Assembly: GCA_013339895.1 (NCBI GenBank)
Contig: JABACO010000010.1
Location: forward strand, 2,516,788-2,580,787
Length of the DNA: 64,000 nucleotides
Reading direction: 5' to 3'
Origin: Ephydatia muelleri
Taxonomy: Eukaryota; Porifera; Demospongiae; Spongillida; Spongillidae
Below the pieces are notes generated by a model. That model saw only the letters and a list, made by a program, of their open reading frames with translations. It was not told where the DNA came from and did not search any database. Shown here one piece after another: positions 40,818 to 52,640 of this stretch. The translations under genes and the position numbers were made by a program. Positions within the stretch are counted from its first letter, which is position 1. Each line of letters begins with the position of its first letter.

Positions 40818-43597
40818 TTACACACGTATTTGGATCATTTGAAACCGTTCACACATTCTCAAGTGCTTGATGCAAATTCCATATGGTCGCATACACTTGT
40901 CATTAGGTTGGACCCAATACTCGTCAGATTCGTGACATTTAATAGCTGGTATTATTGTTAAGTTCTCGTCTTTAACACGATTCTGCATGACAACCTTCAG
41001 CGTGTCCTTTCCATAGTAAAATTCTGTCGCATACCGTTCTGCTATAGCAATTGATGGAGAAGAATGTATTCCTTTTCCATGTACAATATTTTTGCATTTG
41101 CTCACATCGTAGCCTTCATCAGCAATGCTCTTTCCAAACCTCTTTTCTGTACCATGATAGGATACAGGCCACTCCTTGTTGCTTGATCCTTTCCTTATGC
41201 CCCGAGGTCCAAGCCAGTCGCCATCCTCGTATTTTCCAATAACTTTGAGTGCAATCCTCTTCCATCCGTATGGACGCTGGTATACTTTACCTCCACGCAT
41301 GTACTGTGTACCATCATCTACCATATTTGTGAAGTCATAGTCAAAGCTAGGGTGAAGTAATTTTGGGTCCAAGACCATTGGTACAGGCGCGTTTTCAAGT
41401 AATCGCACAGAGACATAAATTGTGCTGTTATCCTGCACCTGTATGCATGTATATGTGCAGAGATAAATTAGGAATAAAACAGATTCACAAAGAAACGCTG
41501 GACTGCCTATTGTAGCCAAATATCAGTACGAATACGGGATATCAGATTTATAAAGTGCCCAAGCCCTTAATTGAATACTGGGGCAAGACGTCACGCGAAT
41601 TTCGTGTTACATTTCAGAATTACTTTTAATGTGTCATACAGTCTGCCCCCCCCCCCCCCCCCGTATAAGCGCAATGTTTGTTACTGCGCTTTTAAAAATA
41701 CTTTGGGCCTAGATTGTGCCTCTAACTGGGGTGGTTCATTATTAGCTAATGAATACATACACAGCTTACACAAGGGTCAATCTTAACCAATTCAACACAC
41801 ATGTGTCTGAGTTTCAAAAACAAAATATATCCATGAACTAAACATACTAACATACGTAAGAATAAAAATTATTAACTCTTGACTTCAATGATTTCATGCG
41901 TTATGAGTTGACCACAATTCTAACCACTTATGTAAACAATGACTATTATCTTTTTCTACGTAAGAGCCATTGTGACCTTTTTTTAAACATGCACAGCTGG
42001 CATCTATAGCTACCTTCCTATCTTTCAAATTCAGCTTAGGAACAGAAAAGTAAGTGCCAATATCAATTTGAAGCCTAGATTTTACTACCAATTATAAACG
42101 GACACTTTTTCTTGAAGCAATATCAAGTACTTAGTCTTGGTGTCCTATGTTCAAGATTGCTAGATGGAATGCCAAGGTGTTATTGAACTGCATTGCGCTG
42201 AAGTACAAATGGAGATGACTACGGTGGCCCTGGAGGTCGCGCGACCAAACATTGTACGACAAGCGGTTTTTTTGATTGAACAATATAGCGACGGTCCGAT
42301 TCCGTGTTCGAGCAATGGAGCAGCGGTCCGATTCTGCGATCAATCCCATTCCGCGATCAAACGATCATCCACTTCCGCTACCGCGCTAACTAGCATTGAT
42401 CTATTTTTGGGATCAAACAACGGTCTATATCTGGGATCGAACAACGGTCTATTTTTGAGATCGAACAGCGGACCGTTTCTCCGACCGACCAGCCAAACGT
42501 ACTATGGGATATATAGGTGGTACCTTGCATGACGTCACGTAATTTTATACTATTATTCGATATACAATAGTACTTGAGGCGAGCAGTATGGTTCACAGAG
42601 ACGACCCAATAGTCGACCGTAAGTTAGCATATCACTATCAGGTAACGATGCATATACATGCACATGCAGGGCTAATAGTGCGATACTGGAGGCAGCAGAA
42701 GACAATCCTGGTCATACTCGGCTAATGCACCACGTGGTTGTTGGGTTAGTGTGTATGCTGGCTACACTGGCGCAGTAGCAGTAAACTAACGGCATCGCTA
42801 TACCTTCAGGCTAACATGGCTCAAGAAAAGGCTCGCTGCGCTGAGACTTAAACGGCGCAACGTTGTGGAAACACGCCTTACACTTGGACATCAGGCCATT
42901 AAGGTCAGTACTTTTTGCCGGGCTATGCAAATACAGAGTGGCGTGACGTCTTCACGTGGGGGGCATAGAATGAACTTCAAACGTCCAACTGCTGCCTCGG
43001 ATACCGGGTAATGTGGAGATTGCTACAATTGAAGTACCGGTACACCATTAAAGGGTAGCCTCATCTTTGGGTGAGGTACACGTGATCCTCCTTGACATAC
43101 ATCACTCATCTAGATCCACTGTGATGATGCTACTGGGAGTACAGTAATGGATCCTATTGCTTCACGACTACGTAAAGTTAAACGACTTACAAGGAGAACA
43201 TATGTGAACAAGGCAAGCGACCAGCCCCATGTGTGCAGCTACCTATACCTTGAACTTAGTGTTTCATTTCAGGGTCCAAACTGGTGTTGGCACATCGATG
43301 GGTATGACAAGCTCAAACCGTTTGGCTTCCCCATTCATGCTTGTATTGATGGGTAAGTAGTCTCTGTATCTTGTTTCATAATTTTCATGGTAGCATCTAT
43401 GCAGGATGTGTTTGAGTATTCAGTTTTTGTGTTTTGTATTTTATATGTACTGTGTGGTTTGTGTGTGACATATTTCATATGTGCTGTGTTTTTGGGTGAT
43501 ATGTGCTGTGTGTTTGTGTGCTGCTTTGTGCAGTGCTAAAACAACTCACCCTTCCCCCACCTAGGTGTTTGATTGTCTTTTGTGGTCACACCTTTTG

Positions 43598-43634
<37 letters not shown>

Positions 43635-43830
43635 TCGCATCTGTGTGTTGTTGACTGTATTTGTGTGGCTGTATTGCAGTGCTTGTGTGGTATGAGCATT
43701 TGAACTGGTGTGTTTTGTATGCTGGCTGCTTGTGTCAACCTAGATATTCCTATCAAGTGCTAAAACAACTCATCCTTCCCCCACCTAGGTGTTTGATTGT
43801 CTTTTTGTGGTCACACCTTTGACTGTACAG

Positions 43831-43864
<34 letters not shown>

Positions 43865-46800
43865 TCGCATCTGTGTGTTGTTGACTGTATTTGTGTGGCT
43901 GTATTGCAGTGTTTGTGTGGTATGAGCATTTGAACTGGTGTGTTTTGTGTGCTTGCATGGTAAAACCAAAATCCGTCCTCAACTGAGGAGGTCCTTAATT
44001 TATTGTGTTGATATGTCAGTCTTAAGCAGTGGTTCGTGTCCTCTTGGGCACAGCAAATCGAACACTTCATCTGGAGCTTCCCGCCGGACAAAAAGAAATA
44101 AACTTTTCATGGCAGCTATCGTATGCTGTGTCCTTCACACTCTCGTTATCATGATGATGAGGCAAATGGCTATAAGGAACAACACACCTGGTTCTCTGTA
44201 ACATATGATGCGCTGGATGGAGACATTTAACAACATAATTTAACAGTTGTGTAAAATATGTATACTAGTATGAGATTGTAATTGTAATCTAAAAATGATT
44301 TAATTGAAATTGTTTCTGCACTGCATGCAAGATGTCGAAGGAGGATTCTCTAGTTAATGATACTGTGTTCCAGGACCAATTGCGTGCAGCCCTCAAAAAG
44401 ACACTTGCGGGTCGAACGATCATCGTCTCAGACTCATTCGTCTGCATCAGCCAGCAACGAGAGGTCCCAGCGTCACCGACAATCGTCCTCAACTGGATCT
44501 GTGCATACTCCGATAGTCACGTAGTCGTGAAGCAATAGGATCCATTACTGTACTGCCAGTAGCATCATCACAGTGGATCTAGATGAGTGATGTATGTCAA
44601 GGAGGATCACGTGTACCTCACCCAAAGATGAGGCTACCCTTTAATGGTGTACCGGTACTTCAATTGTAGCAATCTCCACATTACCCGGTATCCGAGGCAG
44701 CAGTTGGACGTTTGAAGTTCATTCTATGCCCCCCACGTGGAGACGTCACGCCACTCTGTATTTGCATAGCCCGGCAAAAAGTACTGACCTTAATGGCCTG
44801 ATGTCCAAGTGTAAGGCGTGTTTCCACAACGTTGCGCCGTTTAAGTCCCAGCGCAGCGAGTCTTTTCTTGAGCCATGTTAGCCTGAAGGTATAGCGATGC
44901 CGTTAGTTTACTGCTACTGCGCCAGTGTAGCCAGCATACACACTAACCCAACAACCACGTGGTGCATTAGCCGAGTATGACCAGGATTGTCTTCTGCTGC
45001 CTCCAGTATCGCACTATTAGCCCTGCATGTGCATGTATATGCATCGTTACCTGATAGTGATATGCTAACTTACGGTCGACTATTGGGTCGTCTCTGTGAA
45101 CCATACTGCTCGCCTCAAGTACTATTGTATATCGAATAATAGTATAAAATTACGTGACGTCATGCAAGGTACCACCTATATATCCCATAGTACGTTTGGC
45201 TGGTCGGTCGGAGAAACGGTCCGCTGTTCGATCTCAAAAATAGACCGTTGTTCGATCCCAGATATAGACCGTTGTTTGATCCCAAAAATAGATCAATGCT
45301 AGTTAGCGCGGTAGCGGAAGTGGATGATCGTTTGATCGCGGAATGGGATTGATCGCAGAATCGGACCGCTGCTCCATTGCTCGAACACGGAATCGGACCG
45401 TCGCTATATTGTTCAATCAAAAAACCGCTTGTCGTACAATGTTTGGTCGCGCGACCTCCAGGGCCACCGTAGATGACTCTTAAGAATCCTTACAAAGTGA
45501 CAATTAACCACAATGCCTGCATGTACAAACAATGAATTTCCTTTAGTGCTAGCAGCTTCCTTCCTAAAATAAGAAATGTTCAGCGCATTCAAGGACGAAT
45601 GTGATTGGCATGCACGTGGTGCAATGACCAACTTGGAAGGGGGGGGGGGGGGGGGGGGGGGGGGGGGAGTGTGCAATCAGTAGAAATAAAGCCATCAAAA
45701 TAGTGACACGAATTATAATTAGGAACCTTTGCCTCCAACGTCTTTATCCTTTAAACTGTCTTTGAATGACGTTTAATGAATGTTATGTTATAAATGTGTA
45801 TTATATAGGATAGAACAAAAAGAATTTAGAACACAAGAAAGTCATTTTTACAGCACAGAGCAACATTTAGCTTAAGATGTGGCATTTTTCATTATTCGCT
45901 TGTTGTACTTTTGTTCAGCAGCAGAATACTGTTTCACTTCTACCATTGTAGTATTTAATGGCTTAAAACAATGATATTTCTGTGTTCCAGGTAAAGTTTT
46001 TGATTTCAGAAATCTTGCTTGCAAAATCTTTTCTTCTTCATTATGCTCTTCATTCGTAACAAAGCAAAAACTCATCCCTGCAATTTCATTTGATGCAAAT
46101 TCATAAAGCTTCTTTACATTCAATATCTGATCTTCATTTAGCCTCTGTAAACTTGCTTTAGCAGCCATTCGCTTAAGAGTACCAGCCACACCATCAGCTG
46201 CAGCTTTTCCATGTGATGTGGCAAAAAAGTGCCACTCTGCTAGTACATTAATTACATTCAATATCTGATCTTCATTTAGCCTCTGTAAACTTGCTTTAGC
46301 AGCCATTCGCTTAAGAGTACCAGCCACACCATCAGCTGCAGTTTTTCCATGTGATGTGGTGCCACTCTGCTAGTACATTAAAATCTTCAGCATGATAACA
46401 TAGATTAATAAAGTTTTTCCTACTTTTATATTGTGCAGCACATCCGTCAGAAAAGTAAAATATCTTCTTTGGTTTTCTAAATGTGCTAGAGAGAAATTCA
46501 ATTAGCTGCAATTGTATTATGGTCTGTGTTTTCACTAATTACAACAAAGCAAGTGTGATAAGTTGGCCATTATCTTGGTAATAGCATAAAAACGGATGAA
46601 GAGTAGCATACGTTGAATTCCAATGATACGATTGAACAGCATCTTGAACAATACATTTATAGTTTTCTGAAAAATCTGCAATCACTATATATTCTTCAGG
46701 TCTAGGAGCTGTCTTTAATTGATTTAAAAAACTGTTTTGAACTTTTGCTATATAATCATGGCACTTCAAAGTTTGTAGTATATCAATAAATGAATCTAAA

Positions 46801-49800
46801 AATTCTTCTACTAGCTGTACAACAGTGATAAGGCTTGAGCGATCTGTTTGTGTCCACTGGTGGTATTGAATATTATCTATCAAATTATCATCCATTATTT
46901 TGTGCAGCCGTTCTTCAAGATGATCAGTCCCAGGGCACTGGGTACATTTGTTTAAGTAGCAGTCTGTACTGGGGGGTCACACATAATAGCTTCTAAACAA
47001 TGCCTGTAATGCAAAAATTGTTGTTCACTAAGGGAAGGAAGCTTACTGCCAATAAACATCAATTTTGTGTTCTGATGTAGTGTGCACACAAACACTGAGT
47101 GCGTCCCACTTGCCCCTGCTAATACGCATTCTTTAGGTCTCAGTGATGCAAACGTTGAGAAACCAACCTTAGCATCTGGATGTACACTTTTAAAGTGCTG
47201 ATATGCCTCTTTGAGGTTGCACAGTAGTAGTCTTTTCTGTCGAGTTACTCTCTTTCCCTTCTGCATTCATAAAAGACACACAGTCTTTCCTTCCTGGTAG
47301 CATTCTGCTGATTTCATCACTGAGGGTACACATCTGAAAACTAACTGCTTTATTCTTTCCGGAAGAGGGTTTCCCTGGTTTAGGATTTGGACTGGAGAGA
47401 AAGCCTTTCTCCAGGACCAGCTTCATTGCCTGTCTAGCCATGTAGTTGGATGCCCCAAACTCCTTCATAATCTTCCTTACACTCCAGCTTTTGGGCAGTG
47501 CAGTAAGAATCTTTACTTTCTCATTACAGCGAACTGTGGAGTGAAATTTCTCTTTCAATTGTGAAATGATTTCACCTGCTGGATCTTGGCCAAGGAACTC
47601 ACTACCATTGCTGCTTTGGATTTCATCTTGTAAGGTACTGTCTGTATCATCACAATACTCTTCACTGCTTAGCATTTCCTTTTCAGCACTCATTTCATGA
47701 AGTGCTGGGGCTCCAGATGTTGTGGGGCTCCAGATGTTGTTGGGGCTCCAGATGTTGTTGGGGCATCTTCAATTGGAGAGTCACTCTGAATGGCCTCTAC
47801 AGACAAGGTTGCTGTAAAATCAGGTGTACATGCATCCTCTATGAAATGTATTTCAGCAACACTGCTGTTATGGCCAGAAAAACTGCCATCAGATTGAGTT
47901 TCGCCAGGCAGTTTGTAGAGTTTCGTAATTCATGCGACAAAAGGACAGATCTTATGCTTATTAGTCAGCTGCAACGATGGAACTTTGCAATCAGACTGAT
48001 TGGAACGCACCGTAGATTGTAGGATCCTCCAGACGTTCGTTTTCTCTTGTGACAGCTCAATGGATCGCAGCAGTGCAGACGGAACTTAGACGGCATTTCT
48101 TAGTGGCAAAAAACGAGCTCGGGCAAAAAACAGAATAATACCTGGCGCGCGGCCTGCATGCAAGCCAGCCCATATCGTGTATGTTCATGGTGCGTTTTTG
48201 CGCGCAAAGAACCTTTGTTAGCAAGCGCCGAATGAGAACAATGCATCGGCAGGCTTGAGCGGGCAATGACATACTATAGTGCCACACCCACTTATATGTT
48301 TTGCTAGCGGTTAATTATCACCTTTGTAAGGATTCTTAAGAGTCGTCTCGAGAGTCATCTACATTTGTACTTCAGCGCAATGCAGTTCAATTAACACCAT
48401 CTAGCAATCTTGAACATAGGACACCAAGACTAAGTACTTATAAAAAAAAAGTGTCCGTTTATAATTGGTAGTAAAATCTAGGCTTCAAATTGATATTGGC
48501 ACTTACTTTTCTGTTCCTAAGCTGAATTTGAAAGATAGGAAGGTAGCTATAGATGCCAGCTGTGCATGTTTAAAAAAAGGTCACAATGGCTTCTACGTAG
48601 AAAAAGATAATAGTCATTGTTTACATAAGTGGTTAGAAACTCATAACGCATGAAATCATTGAAGTCAAGAGTTAATAATTTATATTCTTACGTATGTTAG
48701 TATGTTTAGTTCATGGTGTTTCTGAAACTCAGATACATGTGTGTCGAATTGGTTAAGATTGACCCACAACGAGTCTTGCATGTTCGTTCTTCAAGCTTTT
48801 GTGAATACATTTACTATGCTGCATTGAGACTGTACCTTACCCACATTAACCGTGAATATAATTTAGAATACGCCCCTGCGCTTCTAACGGTGCGCTCTTA
48901 ATGACGGCAGACGGTACATACTATATAATACACTGAATTAACTTTTGATAGGATGTAGGTAAAAATCTGTTATTTTGAAACTAAGATTGTGGGTTTGGTC
49001 GGATTTGTTTACATCGTTTAATTACTCGAGCAAAATTAAACGATTTTAAAGAGCCTGTTTACTTGTGTATTATGAAAATGTAAAACAAATTTATACGCCA
49101 CGAAAAACTGAGAAGTACAATTACTATTGTGCAGTGAGGAATGCGCATGCGCAAAAAGAGCCGCGATAGTTACCGTCCCGTTCACCCAGACCGGCGAAAG
49201 TTAATGAAACGTGTCAGCAAGCAGGGAGAAGGTGTGGCAATTCCATGTATTTGCGGTGGCTGTTGGTCTCGGCACCACGTGATTAAGACTGAGTCATGCG
49301 AAGATACGGGCTTGGGAATGGGAAGGTAACAACCGTGGCTCTATTTGCGCGTGCGCGTTCATTGCACAATAGTAATTTTACTTTACGTAAAAATTATTAT
49401 TTTCATTTTCAAAATATGCGAGGGTAACAGGGCAGAAGTGGTTTATTTGAGTCAAATAGCTACATTATTAGAATGATGTAAAGAAATTCGACCGAACACA
49501 CAATCACAGTTTCAAAGTAACAGATTTTTTATCTACATCCTGTTATTTCGGTTCAAACATGCCCTATTCATTCCTGGACACGCTGTAGTTCGTATACATT
49601 AGTTTCGTACCCAGTCCTAATACGTTTCACGCTCTAGCGCAGCGATGATGTAAGCACATAAAAATGGCTCACTTGGTATTCCGTAAGTCTATGACCTTCT
49701 TGAATCTCTCTATCCTTGTAGACGAATGCTAAGCGACCATGACAACCAGAAAGATTTTCCTTCTCCTCGAATAAAACTTGTAACTCTTCGACGTAAGAAT

Positions 49801-49915
49801 CCTCTCTCACGTTCAATACACATACCTTTCCCGTTAGTGAAGTTAGCCGTACGTTAATCATAACCCCGTTTTCGCTAAGAATGTCACCAAACATATGGAG
49901 AAATGGCCCATACAT
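40818..49915 (-). CDS. Ubiquitin-like plus ADP-ribosyltransferase-like two-domain protein, split by an 8.2-kb intron
   Basis: Exon 1 is 49915-49673 (ATG start, 81 codons, donor CCAA|GTGAGC). Exon 2 is 41438-40818 (acceptor CATACAG|GTGCAG, phase 0, 206 codons and stop), giving 287 aa. Each exon carries part of one beta-grasp fold. Exon 1 ends REIQEGHRLTEYQ and exon 2 opens VQDNSTIYVSVRLL, which line up without a gap with the end of ubiquitin ([20 protein letters not shown]). The C-terminal domain has SYHGTEKRFG, GKGIHSSPSIAIAERYA and ESDEYWVQPNDKCMRPYGI. These resemble, in order, the HGT, GIYF-Ser-Tyr and Glu-strand motifs of PARP-type ADP-ribosyltransferases, though Tyr of the usual HYE triad appears replaced by His or Ser. 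Activity is therefore inferred only. The intron hosts transposons A and B and a foldback. Confidence 0.72.
41646..41662. repeat. Poly(C) tract
   Basis: C run of about 17 in the intron of the Ub/ART-like gene, just outside transposon A. Confidence 0.85.
43147..43352 (+). pseudogene. Integrase-type transposase remnant (two 5' exons)
   Basis: Exon 1 is 43147-43212 (MDPIASRLRKVKRLTRRTYV then NK), ending AACAAG|GCAAGC, a GC-type donor. Exon 2 is 43273-43352, GPNWCWHIDGYDKLKPFGFP then IHACIDG, ending before GTAAGT. The WHIDGYDKLKPFGFxIHxCIDG string is typical of an integrase-core family common in aquatic animal genomes, and it includes the first catalytic Asp. Nothing after this exon is found, so the gene is truncated. 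Confidence 0.7.
43533..43985. repeat. 224-bp tandem duplication with (GT)n
   Basis: Both copies begin GTGCTAAAACAACTCA (43533 and 43757), include CCCCCACCTAGGTGTTTGAT, a GT array and TCCTCGCATCTGTGTGTTGT. They lie in the loop of element B. Confidence 0.88.
45639..45667. repeat. Poly(G) tract, 29 nt
   Basis: Pure G run inside transposon A. Confidence 0.9.
45872..47693 (-). pseudogene. Decayed transposase-like gene of element A
   Basis: Minus-strand pieces in order. 47693-47190 starts MSAEKEMLSSEE and contains a helix-turn-helix-like stretch (WSVRKIMKEFGASNYMARQA). 47266-46952 includes KVGFSTFASLRPKECVLAG. 46895-46539 includes YIVIADFSENYKC. 46535-46332 includes KIFYFSDGCAAQYKSRKNF. 46327-45872 includes AEWHFFATSHGKAAADGVAG. 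The acidic residues in IADFSENY and YFSDGCAAQY, and one in HGKAAADG, are candidate RNase H-fold catalytic positions. I recall this protein family as widespread and uncharacterised in invertebrates. The frame changes several times, and a roughly 138-bp internal duplication (about 46118-46350) repeats LKRMAAKASLQRLNEDQI. It is not functional as it stands. Confidence 0.7.
47702..47766. repeat. Short tandem repeat, about 21-bp unit
   Basis: Three units of GGGGCTCCAGATGTTGTTG, immediately upstream of the transposase-like start. Confidence 0.85.
48952..49545. repeat. Foldback element in the Ub/ART-like gene intron
   Basis: Outer arms share AAAATCTGTTA and TTTGAAACT (about 48955-49010 and 49480-49545). 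Inner arms share ATTACTATTGTGCA and GCGCATGCGC-like words (about 49119 and 49377). A 62-codon frame at 49141-49329 lies in the loop and is unrecognised. Confidence 0.65.
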
Positions 49916-50439
49916 AGGCGGTCATCTTGCGTTTTGTTTTCAAATTGAATTTTAAACACGTTTATAATTTACCATAAATCAGACTGATTGTGAATCTGTG
50001 CTTTATAAGAATATGCCATGAACCATTCGTAAACTACAATCAAGACAAAAGTTTAATTTCTACCGCGCATAATTTATTCATAAACGAAGTAGTCATTACG
50101 TAATACTTGTGTAAAGTTACAATTATTAAAATGTCGGCTACGCTAGCTAGTGGTGGTTAACGGTTATAAACTTAATGTCTGTAACGTAACTATCAATGCA
50201 ATTTGAATTACTGAATTGAACCGATACACAAAACTTATCGGCTATGCGTCACTTGCACTCGAGGCACAATGATGCATGCAGTGATCGAACTACGTATGCC
50301 CTTCATGCTTTCATCTTCTGAGACGCAGGTGTTATATGGTGAGTATACCATGTGAATTTAGTAGCGTAGGGTATGTTCGGCAGTGGGTAGTGTTCGGCCC
50401 AATCTGCATATCTTGGAAGGAGTAGATATGGCCTTCTCC

Positions 50440-50815
50440 CTATACTAGTACAGTTGGCCATCTCTCTATAATGGTGGACATCTCCTGTACTGTAACCAGT
50501 GGTAGCCTTCTCCCTTTACTCCCGAACCGTTAATTGCTCGTCTCCCTATACTGTTGGTCTTCTTCCTTTATTGTTAGACTGGTGGCCTTCTCCCTATACT
50601 GTTGGTCTTCTCCCTATACTGTTGGCCTTCTCCCTATACTGTTGGCCTTCTCCCTATATACTGTTGGCCTTCTCCCTATATACTGTTGGCTTTCTCCCTA
50701 TACTATTGGCCTTCTCCCTATACTGTTGGCCTTCTCCTAATTCAGTTGGCCTTCTCCCTATTCTGTTGGCCTTGTTGATGTGGATATGGTATACTGTTGG
50801 CCTTCTCCCTGGGTT
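50440..50815. repeat. Minisatellite, about 20-bp unit
   Basis: Tandem CTGTTGGCCTTCTCCCTATA units with 18-23-bp variants. 49920-50440 shows nothing recognisable. Confidence 0.88.
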
Positions 50816-50869
50816 ATTCAAATTCGGGGCAAACCAGGGGGTGGATAGGGGGTGGGAGTGGTAAATCCC

Positions 50870-51130
50870 TGCCCTGTCCAATACCATACACTGTATATGG
50901 ACTACAACTGTTTACAGCGTACATACTGGTACAGGCCTGCACATCCGGTGGGTGTGGCCAAAGCAACTCCAGCAGCTTGAAGACATTACAAGCCATGCCC
51001 ACATTCCAGGCTGCTCCCAATGTTACTGCTCTGAACGCTGTGACTGCACTGTCCAATCCAAACGGCCTGCTGATCCAGTATGATGTGTGGGATAGGGGGG
51101 CACCTTTCTTGGGGAAACCCCACTCTTTGG
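50870..51130 (+). pseudogene. Usherin-like fibronectin type III fragment
   Basis: The open segment reads YTVYGLQLFTAYILVQACTS then GGCGQSNSSSLKTLQAMP, an FN3 end with the Cys pattern typical of usherin FN3 repeats. The next FN3 follows (APNVTALNAVTALSNPNGLL then IQYDVW) with the expected Trp region missing. Surrounding FN3 pieces have stops. It may be a live gene with assembly errors, but decay is more likely. Confidence 0.6.
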
Positions 51131-51307
51131 AAGTGTTTGATCTCCGATTATTATATATATCCCACCCCCCCCATTTACTGTGAACACGACTTGTATTTGT
51201 AGCCCCGCTCACGCCGCATGCTGTTTAAGTATATGTAGGTGCCACACCCCCTGTATTGCAATGAAAATCAATGTGAGGCACATGTGAGGGACGTGTGAGG
51301 CATGTGT

Positions 51308-51308
<1 letters not shown>

Positions 51309-51357
<49 letters not shown>
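51309..51357. repeat. (GT)n microsatellite
   Basis: GT array between FN3 fragments. Confidence 0.9.
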
Positions 51358-51359
<2 letters not shown>

Positions 51360-51499
51360 CATATGTATTCATGCATACTCACATTCACACATGTATCACT
51401 CGCACACATACTCGCATACATGTACATGTACATGCACACTGTCATGTGTGTGTGTCTGTGTGTATTTGTGTATGGTTGTCACATCTTGGTCCCTTTCAC

Positions 51500-51770
51500 A
51501 GCACCATTGGGGGTTCCAAGCCCTCAGCTTCTGGCACTCTCCTCTTCCTCTGTCAATGTGATGTAGTTTAACCCAATGGGATCAATCACAGCCTGCAATG
51601 TGTAAGCTGAACATTTCTGTACTGGGGAACGTCCTTCTCACTACGTCCAGTGTCCCATGGTACATAACCTGCAGCCGTCAACGCAGTACAGCTTTGTGGA
51701 AGCAGCATGCACCACAGCTGGATGTCAGACTGGTGGTGTTGCCAATGTCACAACACTGGATAGTGGTACG
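51500..51770 (+). pseudogene. Usherin-like FN3 fragment with in-frame stops
   Basis: It starts at the acceptor-like TTTCACAG before APLGVPSPQLLALSSSSVNV. A TAG replaces the expected Trp codon (TGG) of the FN3 core (VNVM*FNPMGS), and a TAA follows in CNV*AEHF. After a frame change the domain ends NLQPSTQYSFVEAACTTAGC then QTGG. The Cys-rich C-terminal pattern is that of usherin FN3 repeats. Confidence 0.6.
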
Positions 51771-51789
51771 TATACGTTGTGTATGTGGA

Positions 51790-51792
51790 CTG

Positions 51793-51891
<99 letters not shown>

Positions 51892-51945
51892 TGTGTGTGT
51901 GTGTGTGGTGTGTGGGTGGGTGGGTGGGTGGGTGTGTGTTTACAT
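51790..51945. repeat. (GT)n microsatellite with GGTGTG interruptions
   Basis: GT-rich array directly after the FN3 fragment. Confidence 0.9.
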
Positions 51946-52204
51946 GTATGTGTGTGGATGTTGTTTGTGTTGCAGGTACATGTACATGTGTATGATTTGG
52001 TGTTGTAGGTACATGTTTTATGGCCTTCTTGCCTTGCGTAAAGAAAATGGCAGTCATCATTCAGTTTGTACACTTAGCAGACACAAGCAGCATTTGCATG
52101 CATGTGTGCCATGTGCACATGATGTGTGTGTGGGTTATGTGTTATGTGTTCAATTATACTCAACAAAGCCCCAAGTGGTCATTGACAACCACTTTGTATC
52201 TTTC

Positions 52205-52640
52205 TCACACCCTTAGCACCTGTGGGCCAAGCTCCCTCCTCAATACCACTTCCTCTTCCATGCCCCTCCAATGGAATGCTCCCCTCCAACCCGACTATGT
52301 CATCACTGCCTACACCTTGCCCCAGCGAGTCCCCAGCCTTAAGTCCCAGTCAGAGATGTGGGCACCTCCTTTGACGGTAGGGGCCTGGCTACATTCAGCG
52401 GGCACATGTTCCTTTGTGGTTTTATTAACCAGGCCACAGTCCAGTTCCATACCTACAACACCCAGTGGCATTCTCTTCTACCAGATCAACAGTGTAATGA
52501 CTGACTTCCTGGGGGTGAAGCTTCATGGCGGGTTGCCATGGTTAATATTTGATGTGGGCTCTGGACCAGCTGTCGTTGGATCCAACAGTACCAGAACCTT
52601 CAACAATGGTCAGTGGCACACTGTGAGCTTCAGAACTCAT
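52205..52640 (+). pseudogene. Usherin-like FN3 and laminin-G fragment, frameshifted
   Basis: MPLQWNAPLQPDYVITAYTL is an FN3 core. After frame changes come FDGRGLATFSGHMFL and PSGILFYQINSVMTDFLGVK, then FDVGSGPAVV and FNNGQWHTVSF, the hallmark strands of a laminin-G domain. Several single-base shifts are needed to read it through. An open but unrecognised segment (DGQGYVVLFEQASNTFYVTM) follows at about 52690-52830 and ends with a stop. Confidence 0.6.

Larger units (their letters stand above)
42221..45470. mobile_element. Element B with 955-bp inverted repeats and an integrase remnant, nested in A
   Basis: Ends are ACGGTGGCCCTGGAGGTCGC and its reverse complement. The 8-bp target duplication AGATGACT is at 42213-42220 and 45471-45478. 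The arms 42221-43175 and 44517-45470 are inverted copies that differ at few positions, around a 1.34-kb loop. The left arm contains the start of an integrase-type gene. The loop holds its second exon and a 224-bp tandem duplication. The size and the single coding exon show that it is non-autonomous. Confidence 0.85.
41774..48765. mobile_element. DNA transposon A, about 3.7 kb, interrupted by transposon B
   Basis: Long inverted ends start GGGTCAATCTTAACCAATTC. They span 41774-42220 plus 45471-45510 on the left and about 48312-48765 on the right. The 4-bp sequence ACAA flanks both ends (41770-41773 and 48766-48769). The left repeat is broken by element B at 42221-45470. The two halves rejoin exactly to match the intact right repeat (ACAAATGTAGATGACTCT...CTTAAGAATCCTTACAAAG). 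The interior encodes a decayed transposase-like protein on the minus strand. The superfamily is not assigned. Confidence 0.82.

Noticed and set aside
48465..48653. Small ORFs in both repeats of element A (MVVKSRLQIDIGTYF)
   Set aside because: The same ORF appears in both inverted copies of a transposon end. No known domain; most likely chance.
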